A DNA stretch of 64,000 nucleotides from CAVTUU01 sp045804965 (GTDB taxonomy: Bacteria; Chloroflexota; Chloroflexia; Thermomicrobiales; UBA6265). The position numbers and the translations under genes are program-made. The notes under the pieces were generated by a model. That model did not search any database. It saw only the letters and a program-made list of their open reading frames with translations, and was not told where the DNA came from. Location of the stretch: the NCBI GenBank assembly GCA_045804965.1, contig JBJMMD010000025.1, forward strand, positions 124,001 through 188,000, in the 5' to 3' direction. Of this stretch, positions 18,231-26,573 are shown in pieces; the stretch's first letter is position 1; every line of letters starts with the position of its first letter.

Positions 18231-19463
18231 ATGGATAAGATCAACACGGGCGATACCGCTTGGGTACTGATGTCCGCTGGGCTGGTGATGTTGATGACAC
18301 CGGCGCTCGGATTTTTCTATGGTGGTCTGGTTCGGCGCAAGAATGTGCTCGCGACGATCATGCACAGCTTTTTCATTCTGGCCTTGATCAGTGTGCAATG
18401 GGTGCTTTGGGGTTATACGCTCGCATTTGGTCCTGACAAGGGCGGACTCATCGGCGGGCTCGATTGGTTTGGACTCAAAGGTGTCGGCGCAGAGCCGAAC
18501 GCGGATTACGCGCCCACGATTCCTCACAATGCGTTCATGATCTTTCAATGCATGTTCGCGGTGATTACGCCTGCACTTATCACCGGCGCATTCGCGGAAC
18601 GAAAGCGCTTTAAGGCCTTCGTCGTCTTTTCCCTCGCCTGGGCCACATTCGTCTACGATCCAATCGCTCACTGGGTTTGGGGTGTCGGCGGCTGGCTGCG
18701 CGATTATGGCGCGATGGACTTCGCCGGCGGCACGGTCGTGCACATCTCGTCCGGCGTTTCGGCGCTCGTCGCCGCCAAGATGCTCGGCAAGCGAGTTGGG
18801 CTCGGCAAAGAGCCGATGGATCCACACAATTTGACCCTGACAGTGCTCGGGGCTGGATTGCTTTGGTTCGGTTGGTTCGGTTTCAACGCCGGTAGTGCCC
18901 TTGCGGCCAACGGGCTGGCCGCGAATGCCTTCGTGGTGACGAACGTGGCGGCGGCGATGGGCGCATTGACCTGGCTGACCGTGAGCTGGCACCGGCATGG
19001 TCACCCGAGCGTGCTCGGCGCCGCGGCGGGCGCGGTCGCCGGTCTTGTGGCGATCACACCGGCCTCTGGCTTCGTCACGCCGGGTTCGGCCATCGTCATC
19101 GGTCTCGGCGCCGGCGTGGTCTGTTTCTTCGCGGTCGAACTGTTAAAGGCGAAGGTCCAGGTTGACGACGCCCTCGATGTCTTCGCGGTCCACGGAGTGG
19201 GCGGAATTTGGGGTGCGCTCGCGACCGGTATTTTCGCCGACGCGGCATACAACGGCATTGGTTCCGATGGGTTGATCTACGGCGGTTTCGACCAGTTCTT
19301 CAAGCAGGCCGTAGCTGTCGTCGTCGTCATTGCTTATGCCGGCGCGGCCAGTTGGGCGATTCTCAAGGCCATCGACCTCACGATTGGATTGCGGGTCCCG
19401 GAACAAGACGAAGTGCTCGGTCTCGACTCGACACAACACGGCGAGCTGGCTTACCAGCTCTAG
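18231..19463 (+). CDS. amt: Ammonium transporter
   Basis: A 410-residue Amt/Mep/Rh-family ammonium channel with 11 expected TM segments. Family signatures include FFYGGLVRRKNVL near TM1, DPIAHWVWG, the GGTVVHISSGVSALVAA segment carrying the first pore His region, and DDALDVFAVHGVGGIWG with the second conserved His. The ATG at 18231 has GGGGGAGGGCGAG just upstream; the open frame upstream of it has no domain and overlaps the sigma promoter region. Usually amt is paired with glnK; here no PII gene follows and a tiny membrane protein takes that place. Confidence 0.95.
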   Translation: MDKINTGDTAWVLMSAGLVMLMTPALGFFYGGLVRRKNVLATIMHSFFILALISVQWVLWGYTLAFGPDKGGLIGGLDWFGLKGVGAEPNADYAPTIPHNAFMIFQCMFAVITPALITGAFAERKRFKAFVVFSLAWATFVYDPIAHWVWGVGGWLRDYGAMDFAGGTVVHISSGVSALVAAKMLGKRVGLGKEPMDPHNLTLTVLGAGLLWFGWFGFNAGSALAANGLAANAFVVTNVAAAMGALTWLTVSWHRHGHPSVLGAAAGAVAGLVAITPASGFVTPGSAIVIGLGAGVVCFFAVELLKAKVQVDDALDVFAVHGVGGIWGALATGIFADAAYNGIGSDGLIYGGFDQFFKQAVAVVVVIAYAGAASWAILKAIDLTIGLRVPEQDEVLGLDSTQHGELAYQL

Positions 19464-19504
19464 GACTTCATCCGATCGGCGGATTTGTTCGAAGGAGGAT
19501 CGAG

Positions 19505-19630
19505 ATGATTGCAATCGCGGCAATTGCCTTCGCAGTGCTTATTCTTGCTTGGCTCTTCGCACCCAGCGCCGGGGAAAAGCAAGTGCCCGAACGTGCGCCG
19601 ATGCGTGCGGTTGGAGAAGCGCCAGCCTGA
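19505..19630 (+). CDS. 41-residue single-TM membrane peptide downstream of amt
   Basis: A short ORF with a strong GGAGGA site 5 bases before its ATG. Residues 1-19 (MIAIAAIAFAVLILAWLFA) form one TM helix, followed by a short charged tail of 22 residues. It starts 41 bases after the amt stop and is followed by a hairpin, so it seems to be the last gene of the amt transcript. It may be a small subunit or regulator of the transporter. Unrecognised otherwise. Confidence 0.65.
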   Translation: MIAIAAIAFAVLILAWLFAPSAGEKQVPERAPMRAVGEAPA

Positions 19631-19668
19631 ATATTGCTTCGTACTATCGCGAATGGGCGTTCTCGGCG

Positions 19669-19702
19669 AAGCGCCGGGCGGTCGAATCACCGCCCGGCGC
19701 TT
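19669..19702 (+). terminator. Hairpin terminator after amt unit
   Basis: A perfect 14-bp GC-rich stem (AAGCGCCGGGCGGT with its complement) and a 6-nt loop. It lies 38 bases after the small membrane ORF. There is no strong U-tract, so it may act as a stabilising or Rho-assisted end. Confidence 0.7.
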
Positions 19703-19800
19703 GAATTGTGCGGTTGCCTCGTACGCCGCATTGGGCGATTAACGAGCAACGTGCGATCATCTCCTGGGACCCAAGCACTTGCTGGGCAGGGAGGTCGACG

Positions 19801-20106
19801 ATGGCGAAGGATGAGAAGGGCGATTTCGTGCCAACACCTGGTCAAGGCGGCAAGGATCCTGCCGAGCAAGAACGATTGGCGCAGACGCTAGCCGACGAAT
19901 TGGAAGAGCTCTTCCTTCACTTCGTCCGCGGCGAAGCCAGTTTTGCCGATATCACGTTTGAAGTCTTCGAGGCGCTCCAAGACCTCTACATCATAGCGAG
20001 CGGCGATTATGAGCTCGAGTATGAAGATGTGGAGGAATACGACGTGGTCGAAGCGACCAGCGAGCAGGAAAACCTCGCCCAAGAGCCGTCGCGCAATGAC
20101 TCGTAG
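19801..20106 (+). CDS. Small acidic hypothetical protein
   Basis: A 101-residue soluble acidic protein with GGAGGT 6 bases before its ATG. The middle is predicted helical (ERLAQTLADELEELFLHFVR), followed by a Glu/Asp/Tyr-rich stretch (YELEYEDVEEYDVVEA). No motif or family recognised; no signal peptide. It probably forms a unit with the membrane protein that starts 28 bases downstream. Confidence 0.65.
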   Translation: MAKDEKGDFVPTPGQGGKDPAEQERLAQTLADELEELFLHFVRGEASFADITFEVFEALQDLYIIASGDYELEYEDVEEYDVVEATSEQENLAQEPSRNDS

Positions 20107-20134
20107 CAGCCTCCGACCCACTGCCGCGTAGCCG

Positions 20135-20902
20135 ATGCAATTTCACTATCGAAAAGAGCAACGTCGAGCGAAATTCATCGTTGCGGCGATTTTGGCCGTT
20201 GTGCTCATTGTCGGCGGCACGCTAGTGTTCCTCCCTGATTTCCGCTTGAGCCTTGGATTACGACTCGGTCTCGTTCCCGGCAAGGACGCCGAGAAACTCT
20301 ACGCCGGCTCAGATCCGGTCGAGCTCATCGTTCTCGTCAAGGAAGTGCCAGTCCAACTCACGCTCCCCGAAAAGCGATACACAGCGGTCTATATCACCGA
20401 GCGCGCCGGCGGGCAAACGTTTCTCCACGATCTCAATCGCGACCGAGACGTCGTCGTTCCCCTCGTGACCTACGATCAGGTTTCCGTATCTGACGACCAT
20501 TCGGCGCTCCTGTTCGTGGATCACACGACGGTGCCAAAGGCAACGGCCGTGCTCGTCACTATCGAGACCGGTGCCGTCCGGGTTCTGCCTCCCGGCAAGA
20601 CTGATCCCGGCATTCCCGGCGACTGGGAGACAGATATAGCCGGCACGGCCGCAATTGGATGTGATGCCGTCTCCCCGAGCGCGACCTGGGTCGGCTGCAT
20701 ATCGCACGGTCAGGCAGTGTCGCGGTTCATTTTTGGCAGTTGGGATTTTCGGGTTTCGCCCTACGGCAACGCGTCGCGCAAGATCAATCTCTATCGCGGA
20801 GGCGGAATCGATCCGATCGGCGGCTGGAACGCGGACGAGCATTGGTTCTACCTACAGAACGAAAAAGGAATCGTCCGCATCGAGATGCCGCCGCCTGAGT
20901 GA
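20135..20902 (+). CDS. Membrane-anchored hypothetical protein
   Basis: A 255-residue protein with a basic N-terminus (HYRKEQRRAKF) and one TM segment at about 14-33, leaving the rest outside the membrane. The external part is beta-rich with propeller-like repeats (YTAVYITERAGGQTFLHDL; SDDHSALLFVDHTTVPKATA). It contains Cys pairs in AIGCDAVSP and WVGCISHG. I do not recognise the family. It is convergent with the flavin reductase-like gene. Confidence 0.65.
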   Translation: MQFHYRKEQRRAKFIVAAILAVVLIVGGTLVFLPDFRLSLGLRLGLVPGKDAEKLYAGSDPVELIVLVKEVPVQLTLPEKRYTAVYITERAGGQTFLHDLNRDRDVVVPLVTYDQVSVSDDHSALLFVDHTTVPKATAVLVTIETGAVRVLPPGKTDPGIPGDWETDIAGTAAIGCDAVSPSATWVGCISHGQAVSRFIFGSWDFRVSPYGNASRKINLYRGGGIDPIGGWNADEHWFYLQNEKGIVRIEMPPPE

Positions 20903-20921
20903 GCGACCATCGCAGCTCAGC

Positions 20922-21404
20922 CTACCCCGCGTGACGGAATCCGGCGTCGCGCATGGTAAGCGGTTCCGCTTCCGTAAAGACGCCCGCGTCGACCACCTCA
21001 CCGATGAAGACAACTGAATCGCCAGCCTCGACTTCTGATTGCACCGCACAAGTCGCATAGCCAGTTGTGACGTCGAGAGCGAGGTCGTCGTTCGCAGTTT
21101 CGGTCACGGCAAGGTTGAGCGCGTCGAACTTGTCGCCGGCTTTCGCTTTGGGCCGGCCGAGGCCGCCGGCGAGATCACGTTGCTCGGACGTAAACGGGCA
21201 GATCGTGAACCGTCTGCTGGCGCGGATGAGTGGCAAGGTCGAGCTGTCTCGCTCGACGGAAATCGCCACCAACGGCGGCTCGAACGAAACTTGCGTGAGC
21301 CAGTTGGCGGTGAAAACTCCGCGCTCTCCGTCGTGGTGCGCAGTCACCGCATACAGACCATACGTGAACTGCCTAAGCACCGTTTTCTTCGCCCCGAGGT
21401 CCAT
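20922..21404 (-). CDS. Flavin reductase-like domain protein
   Basis: A 160-residue FMN-binding split-barrel protein of the flavin reductase-like family, as used in two-component monooxygenases. The beginning KTVLRQFTYGLYAVTAHHDG, NWLTQVSFEPPLVAISVERDS and the end VFIGEVVDAGVF follow the family pattern. Start ATG at 21404. It lies immediately downstream of the OYE-like gene on the same strand with a 9-base gap and may supply reduced flavin or serve as its partner. Confidence 0.85.
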   Translation of the reverse strand: MDLGAKKTVLRQFTYGLYAVTAHHDGERGVFTANWLTQVSFEPPLVAISVERDSSTLPLIRASRRFTICPFTSEQRDLAGGLGRPKAKAGDKFDALNLAVTETANDDLALDVTTGYATCAVQSEVEAGDSVVFIGEVVDAGVFTEAEPLTMRDAGFRHAG

Positions 21405-21413
21405 AGTCTCTCC

Positions 21414-23399
21414 TCAAATTGCGCGCGCTGCCCGCGTGCCTTCGAGCATTGCATCGTAGAGCTGCCGGGGCGCGACGCAGTCGCCGATCCGGTGCAGATC
21501 CAGCCAAGGCGCATGCGACTTGAGGTCGAAATAGAGCTCTTCCCGCGCCTCGCCGCCCAGAGCAAGAACGACGAGATCGACTGGAATCTCGCGCCGAACT
21601 CCCGAATAGATATGTTCGACGATGACGGCGTCGGCTTGAACCTCGACTGTTGAGGTATGCGGCGTCATGATGATGCCTTTCTCAAACAGCCGACGGAAGA
21701 GCGCAGGCTTGAGGGTGGGGTCGATGTCGAGACCGACCGTCATCTCTTTGGTGATGATCTCAACGGCCGCGGTGGCATTGAGCAGCGCTTCAGCCGCGCC
21801 TGGTCCGCGCATGTGGGCATCTTCGTCGATCATGAGCGCCCGGATCCCTGACTGAATGTGCACATTGCCATAGAGGACATCGTCGCAGGTCACGACCTTG
21901 GCTGCGTCCGAAACCGGAAAGCTCGGTGGCCGAGGCGTGGCGCCGGTGGCGACGACGACAGCCTCCGGCTGCTCGGCGAGCAGTTTCTCGCGGTCGGCAA
22001 TACTTGAAAGTCGAACATCGACACCCAACTGGTCGATTTGGTGCACCAACCAATTGATCGCGCGGCCATATTCGGCTCGATTCGGCGCCAAGGCCGCTGC
22101 CCGAACCTGCCCGCCGAGCTTGTCGCTTCGCTCGAAGAGGACGACCTGATGCCCGCGTTCGGCTGCGACTCTCGCCGCTTCCATCCCGCCTGGACCGCCT
22201 CCGACGACCACCACCTTCCGGACCTCGGTGGCCGGTTCCAGCGCGTCGAGCTCATCCTCGTGACCTATGAGCGGATTTTGCACGCAACGGATTGGCAGTC
22301 CTTGAAACAAGCGGCCGATGCAACCTTCGTTTGCACCGGTGCAGAGCCGGATCTCGTCTGGCTCTCCGGCGAGCGCCTTTTTGGGCAAGTCAGGATCGGC
22401 AATCAATGCTCGTGTCATGCCGATCAGATCGGCATCACCGCGCTGGAGTGCGGCTTCGGCCATGCTCGGTTCGACGATGCGAGCGGCGACGAGGACAGGT
22501 ACGTTCACGATTTTGCGAATCGACGCTGCATATTGGTTGAAGACGCCGAGTGGACTGTCGAGCGAGGGTACCGTTTTCGCCTGAAGTTCCGGCGTTTCAC
22601 CGGTCGAACCGGAGATGTTGAAGTAATCGATAGTGTTCAAATCTGCGACGCGGGCAGCGATCTCTTTCATCGCGTCGTGACGGAGACCGCCTTTGAGCAA
22701 TTGATCGCCGGTCATGCGAAATCCGACCGCGAAGTCGGGTCCAACGCGATCCCGAACGGCTTCGATGACCTCGACTGAAAAGCGCATTCGGTTTTCCAAT
22801 GAGCCACCGTACTCGTCGGTGCGCTTATTGACGTGCGGCGCCCAGAACTGTTCGAGCAGATGGCCACCGTACGAGGTGATTTCGACGCCGTCGTACCCGC
22901 TGAGCTTGACGCGCTCGGCGGCATCGGCCCAGGCAGTCACGACTTCCCGAATCTCCTCGATTTCCATTTGCTTTGGACGTTCGCGATGGGAAGGCTCCGA
23001 GACCGGCGACGGGGCCATCAAGGGGCGAGAAGAGTTGATCGAGGTCCCGCGCCGGCCCATATGAGTGAGTTGACAGAAGATCTTGGCGCCGTGGCGGTGG
23101 GCGACCTCGGCCATGGCCGTGAGGTCAGGAATGACGTCGTCGTCCCAAACCGCGACGCCGCTCCACTCGGCGACGCTCGAGCTTGGATGGACCGAAGCCG
23201 AGCCAAACGTGACAATCAACCCCACGCCGCCGCGGGCCTTGCGCTCGTAGTAGCGACGGTACTTTTCCTTGGGGTGGCCGCCGACGGCATACGCGGTAGC
23301 GTGAGCGGTACTCACGATCCGGTTTTTAATCGTGACACCGTTAATCGTGAGCGGGCTGAAGAGCGCCGGATAGGTCGCGATACCCGGACCAATAGCCAT
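21414..23399 (-). CDS. OYE/2,4-dienoyl-CoA reductase-like flavoprotein with altered Fe-S motif
   Basis: A 661-residue multidomain oxidoreductase: an N-terminal old-yellow-enzyme barrel (FSPLTINGVTIKNRIVST; HRHGAKIFCQLTHMGRRG), an Fe-S binding turn, and C-terminal FAD/NAD domains (VVVVGGGPGGMEAARVAAERG). Relatives reduce enoyl compounds with FMN, FAD and one 4Fe-4S cluster bound by Cx2Cx3Cx11C. Here the pattern is C353-x2-A356-x3-C360-x11-C372: the second Cys is Ala. The ATG at 23399 is chosen over longer starts that overlap the secreted-mosaic gene; an AAGGAG lies 12 bases upstream. Confidence 0.85.
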   Translation of the reverse strand: MAIGPGIATYPALFSPLTINGVTIKNRIVSTAHATAYAVGGHPKEKYRRYYERKARGGVGLIVTFGSASVHPSSSVAEWSGVAVWDDDVIPDLTAMAEVAHRHGAKIFCQLTHMGRRGTSINSSRPLMAPSPVSEPSHRERPKQMEIEEIREVVTAWADAAERVKLSGYDGVEITSYGGHLLEQFWAPHVNKRTDEYGGSLENRMRFSVEVIEAVRDRVGPDFAVGFRMTGDQLLKGGLRHDAMKEIAARVADLNTIDYFNISGSTGETPELQAKTVPSLDSPLGVFNQYAASIRKIVNVPVLVAARIVEPSMAEAALQRGDADLIGMTRALIADPDLPKKALAGEPDEIRLCTGANEGCIGRLFQGLPIRCVQNPLIGHEDELDALEPATEVRKVVVVGGGPGGMEAARVAAERGHQVVLFERSDKLGGQVRAAALAPNRAEYGRAINWLVHQIDQLGVDVRLSSIADREKLLAEQPEAVVVATGATPRPPSFPVSDAAKVVTCDDVLYGNVHIQSGIRALMIDEDAHMRGPGAAEALLNATAAVEIITKEMTVGLDIDPTLKPALFRRLFEKGIIMTPHTSTVEVQADAVIVEHIYSGVRREIPVDLVVLALGGEAREELYFDLKSHAPWLDLHRIGDCVAPRQLYDAMLEGTRAARAI

Positions 23400-23445
23400 C
23401 GTCCAGTTTTTCTCCTTGATGCTCTTGATTCCAGGCCGGGCTTGG

Positions 23446-26394
23446 CTATTCGACTTTGAGCGTGCCTTCCATGCCGGCCTCGCGAAGTCCAGGCAACTCA
23501 CAGTAGAACGTGTACGTGCCGGGATCAGGTGAGATTTGAACGGTAGTGATTTCGCCCGGGTCGACGGCTTCGTGCACGTCGAGCTCGTCGATCACAAAAG
23601 TGTGCGGCACGCTATCCTGGTTTTCGAGGACGATCGTTGCCGGGGTGTCGGAATTGATCGTCACCTCGCTCGGCGTGAACACCTTTCCTGGACCCATCTG
23701 GATGGCGACGATTTGCTCCGATTCGGGCGTCTTTGAGGGCACGGGGACAGGAGTCGCCGGCGCAGTGCCGCCAATGCCAAAGAGATCGAACGGACGGCGG
23801 GCTTGAACGTTGCCGTCCGCGCTCGCTGTGTAGATCACGCCGTTGACCATGACCGGCGAGGCGAGAGTGATGCCGACCTGGATTCTGGTCCGCTCATCGC
23901 CGGTCTTGGCGTCGAGACCGTAGAGATACGTGTCAAAGCTGGCGGCGTAGACGACGCCGTCGGAAACGATTGGCGACGACACGATTTGGTCGCCGGCCGC
24001 GAAGTTCCAGACTTCATGCCCAGTTTCGGCGTCGAGTGCATAGACGTTCTTGTCAAGCGATCCGAAATAAACCATACCGCCGGCGACCGCTGGAGAGGCG
24101 ATCACGCCATCTTGAGCCTGGAATTGCCACTTCTGATCACCAGTGGCAGCGTCGATCGCGAAGACATCGCCGCTCGCATTGCCGATGAAGACGACGCGAT
24201 CGACGATCGCGGGCGATGAGGCCACAAAGCCTTGCAGATCGAATTGCCAGATTTGCTTGCCGGTCGCCGCGTCGAGGGCGACGAGATCGCGTCCCCCGGC
24301 GGCATACACCGTCGAGCCGACGATTGCGGGTGAGGAGAAGGACGCCTGCCCGACGAATGTTTTCCAAAGCTGCTCGGATGTCGCCGCGTCGAGCCCGTAG
24401 ATGTTCCCGTCGTCACTTTGGAAGTAGACGACGCCGCCCGCCACTGCTGGGGAAGACGAAATGGTGTTGCCGGTCTCGAACTTCCAGCGCTCTTTGCCGG
24501 TGTCGGCATTGACAGCATAGAGATTGTGATCGTCGCTGCCGAAGTAGACGGTTCCACCGGCGATCGCGGGTGAGGACTCGATCGGACCCTCCGCTTTGTA
24601 AATCCACTTAGCGGGTCCGCTGAAACTGTCTAATGCATAGAGATTGCTGTTGTCACTGCCGACGTAAACCACACCATTGGCGACCGCTGGTGAAGAGATG
24701 ACTGGCGATCCAACGCGGAAAATCCAAGGGAATGTGGCCGGCTCTCCCAATCCCGGACCTGGAAGCTCACCAGTCCTGGCAGCGTTGCCGCGGAACGTCC
24801 ATTGCACCTCGAGCGACACGGGGCTCGCGGCCGGACTCGCGACCGAAGTTGCTTCTGCGGTCGGCGTCTCGGCTGGCGTTTCCGTTGCTTGGGGCGTTTC
24901 GGTCGCGGTCGCGGTTGGCTCAACTGTTGGCGTGGCGCACGCGGTCCACAGGCCAGCACCCGCAGCTTGCGCTTCCGATTCGCTCTCAATGAGCCAGGTC
25001 GAGTAGCGACCGGTGTCGTTTGCCGCATGGTGGGCGTTGCCGGTCAGGATCATCGACTGGTCGAGCAAAGTCCGGGTGCCATTCGATTTTTCGATCCAGA
25101 CATAGCGGTCAATTTCGCGCTCGCTGGTTGCTCCTAGTTCCTCTTCGAGAAAAACGGTGTCGCCGGCCTGCTTTTCGAGCGCCGCCATCGCCTGATCGGC
25201 ATTGCAATCGGGAACGTCAACGCCGATGAGCTTGACGACGTGATCCCGCTGATCGTTCTCGGAAAAGACAGCGATGGTGGAGCCGCTTTCGACGCTGTCG
25301 ACGTCTGCTTTGACGAGCGCGGGCGCCTTTTCAACGTCCGGCAAGTCATTGAGATCCAGTGAGTTCAGCAAGGTCGACTCGAGTGGCAACGTATTCTTGC
25401 CCCGGGCCAGGCTGAAATCGGATGCTCCTTCGTCAACGAGGTAGACAAGCACGAAACGCTTCGTCACATTCGCAGCTAACCGCACTGGCTGAGTTGTGTC
25501 GGAGATGTCGAGTTTCAGTGTTTCGGCAACACTGGCGGTCGATGTAGCATCGACAGCAACCTCAGTCCCGTCGCCTTGGAGGAGGACGAGCTCGTCTGGC
25601 GATATGCGGCCGACCTTCGAAGACCAGTTCGAGATATCGGCGACGACAACGACCCACTCTTTGCCGTCCCGCCGCTTAAGGCCAACTGAATTGATTGCGG
25701 CACTTTGCCTTGCTCCGACTACGGTGATGCGCCACTTGCTCGACAGGAAGACTTGCGGTACGGCCGCGGACTGGGTGAGCGTTGTTGGCGACGCCGCCGG
25801 TTCGGGAGGAGCGGTTGGGGTTGGAGTGACGGCATCTGCACCGACATGGAGATTCTTGACGAGATCAATGTAGTTTGGAAGATCGTTGACAAAGTCCTGT
25901 TCGTCGCAGAACTCGACAATGGCGAGCACCGATTCGCCGGCCGTGATCTGCCAGACGTCGAGCATTGCTCCGACTTGATACGATGTCCCATCAATTTCTT
26001 GATCGTAGCGGATCGCTTCATACGAACGCTCCGCCGAAGTCATTTTGATCGGATCGCCGTTACTGTCATTGACGGGTCCGGGGTTTGAGACGGTCTGATC
26101 ACCGGTGATGGTGGCCTTTATCGCCGCCAGAAATCGTGAAGTCGAGCCAGGCGAGTCGGTCGCTTGAAAAATGACGAGGCAAGGTCCGTCTTGAAGCGAG
26201 AACGACTCAGTTCCGCCGTCTGTGCTCGGCTGGTCTTCAACGGTCCAATCGTTCGACCACGTGATCGAAAACGGGTAGAGAGTTCCGGTGTATCCGTTGT
26301 CAGAAAGCTGGGCTCGAACTCCACTGCCGAATGGCGCGAGGAATTGAATGAGGGCCACCGCGACAACCGCCGCGCGGACAATGGAGCGTTTCAT
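23446..26394 (-). CDS. Secreted mosaic protein: SNase-like, PQQ-propeller and cupredoxin-like domains
   Basis: A 982-residue exported protein. A signal peptide (KRSIVRAAVVAVALIQFLA) precedes a domain of about 200 residues of unknown type, a Pro/Thr/Ala linker, a beta-sandwich, a thermonuclease-like domain at about 365-485 (VVKLIGVDVPDCNADQA; REIDRYVW), a second Ala/Thr/Pro linker, about eight PQQ-type propeller repeats at about 535-865 (recurring VYFGSDDHNLYAVNADTGKE), and a cupredoxin-like domain at 895-982. The SNase catalytic residues and one copper ligand appear replaced. The ATG is at 26394; the longer frame upstream lacks a signal sequence at its start. Function unknown, likely envelope-bound. 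Confidence 0.8.
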   Translation of the reverse strand: MKRSIVRAAVVAVALIQFLAPFGSGVRAQLSDNGYTGTLYPFSITWSNDWTVEDQPSTDGGTESFSLQDGPCLVIFQATDSPGSTSRFLAAIKATITGDQTVSNPGPVNDSNGDPIKMTSAERSYEAIRYDQEIDGTSYQVGAMLDVWQITAGESVLAIVEFCDEQDFVNDLPNYIDLVKNLHVGADAVTPTPTAPPEPAASPTTLTQSAAVPQVFLSSKWRITVVGARQSAAINSVGLKRRDGKEWVVVVADISNWSSKVGRISPDELVLLQGDGTEVAVDATSTASVAETLKLDISDTTQPVRLAANVTKRFVLVYLVDEGASDFSLARGKNTLPLESTLLNSLDLNDLPDVEKAPALVKADVDSVESGSTIAVFSENDQRDHVVKLIGVDVPDCNADQAMAALEKQAGDTVFLEEELGATSEREIDRYVWIEKSNGTRTLLDQSMILTGNAHHAANDTGRYSTWLIESESEAQAAGAGLWTACATPTVEPTATATETPQATETPAETPTAEATSVASPAASPVSLEVQWTFRGNAARTGELPGPGLGEPATFPWIFRVGSPVISSPAVANGVVYVGSDNSNLYALDSFSGPAKWIYKAEGPIESSPAIAGGTVYFGSDDHNLYAVNADTGKERWKFETGNTISSSPAVAGGVVYFQSDDGNIYGLDAATSEQLWKTFVGQASFSSPAIVGSTVYAAGGRDLVALDAATGKQIWQFDLQGFVASSPAIVDRVVFIGNASGDVFAIDAATGDQKWQFQAQDGVIASPAVAGGMVYFGSLDKNVYALDAETGHEVWNFAAGDQIVSSPIVSDGVVYAASFDTYLYGLDAKTGDERTRIQVGITLASPVMVNGVIYTASADGNVQARRPFDLFGIGGTAPATPVPVPSKTPESEQIVAIQMGPGKVFTPSEVTINSDTPATIVLENQDSVPHTFVIDELDVHEAVDPGEITTVQISPDPGTYTFYCELPGLREAGMEGTLKVE

Positions 26395-26573
26395 GGGCAC
26401 TACTCCAGTCCCCGTGACGGGGATCGAGGGATCGTGTCGACGCTTGGAACCTGATCGTATCAGTCGCCGCTGGGCTGCACAAGGCGCGGCGCGCACTGTA
26501 TTTACGTGAGATGACACACGGCCGGACGACTTCTGTCTGTCCGGCTGCTCGGGTTCCCTAAGTTCATTCTCCC

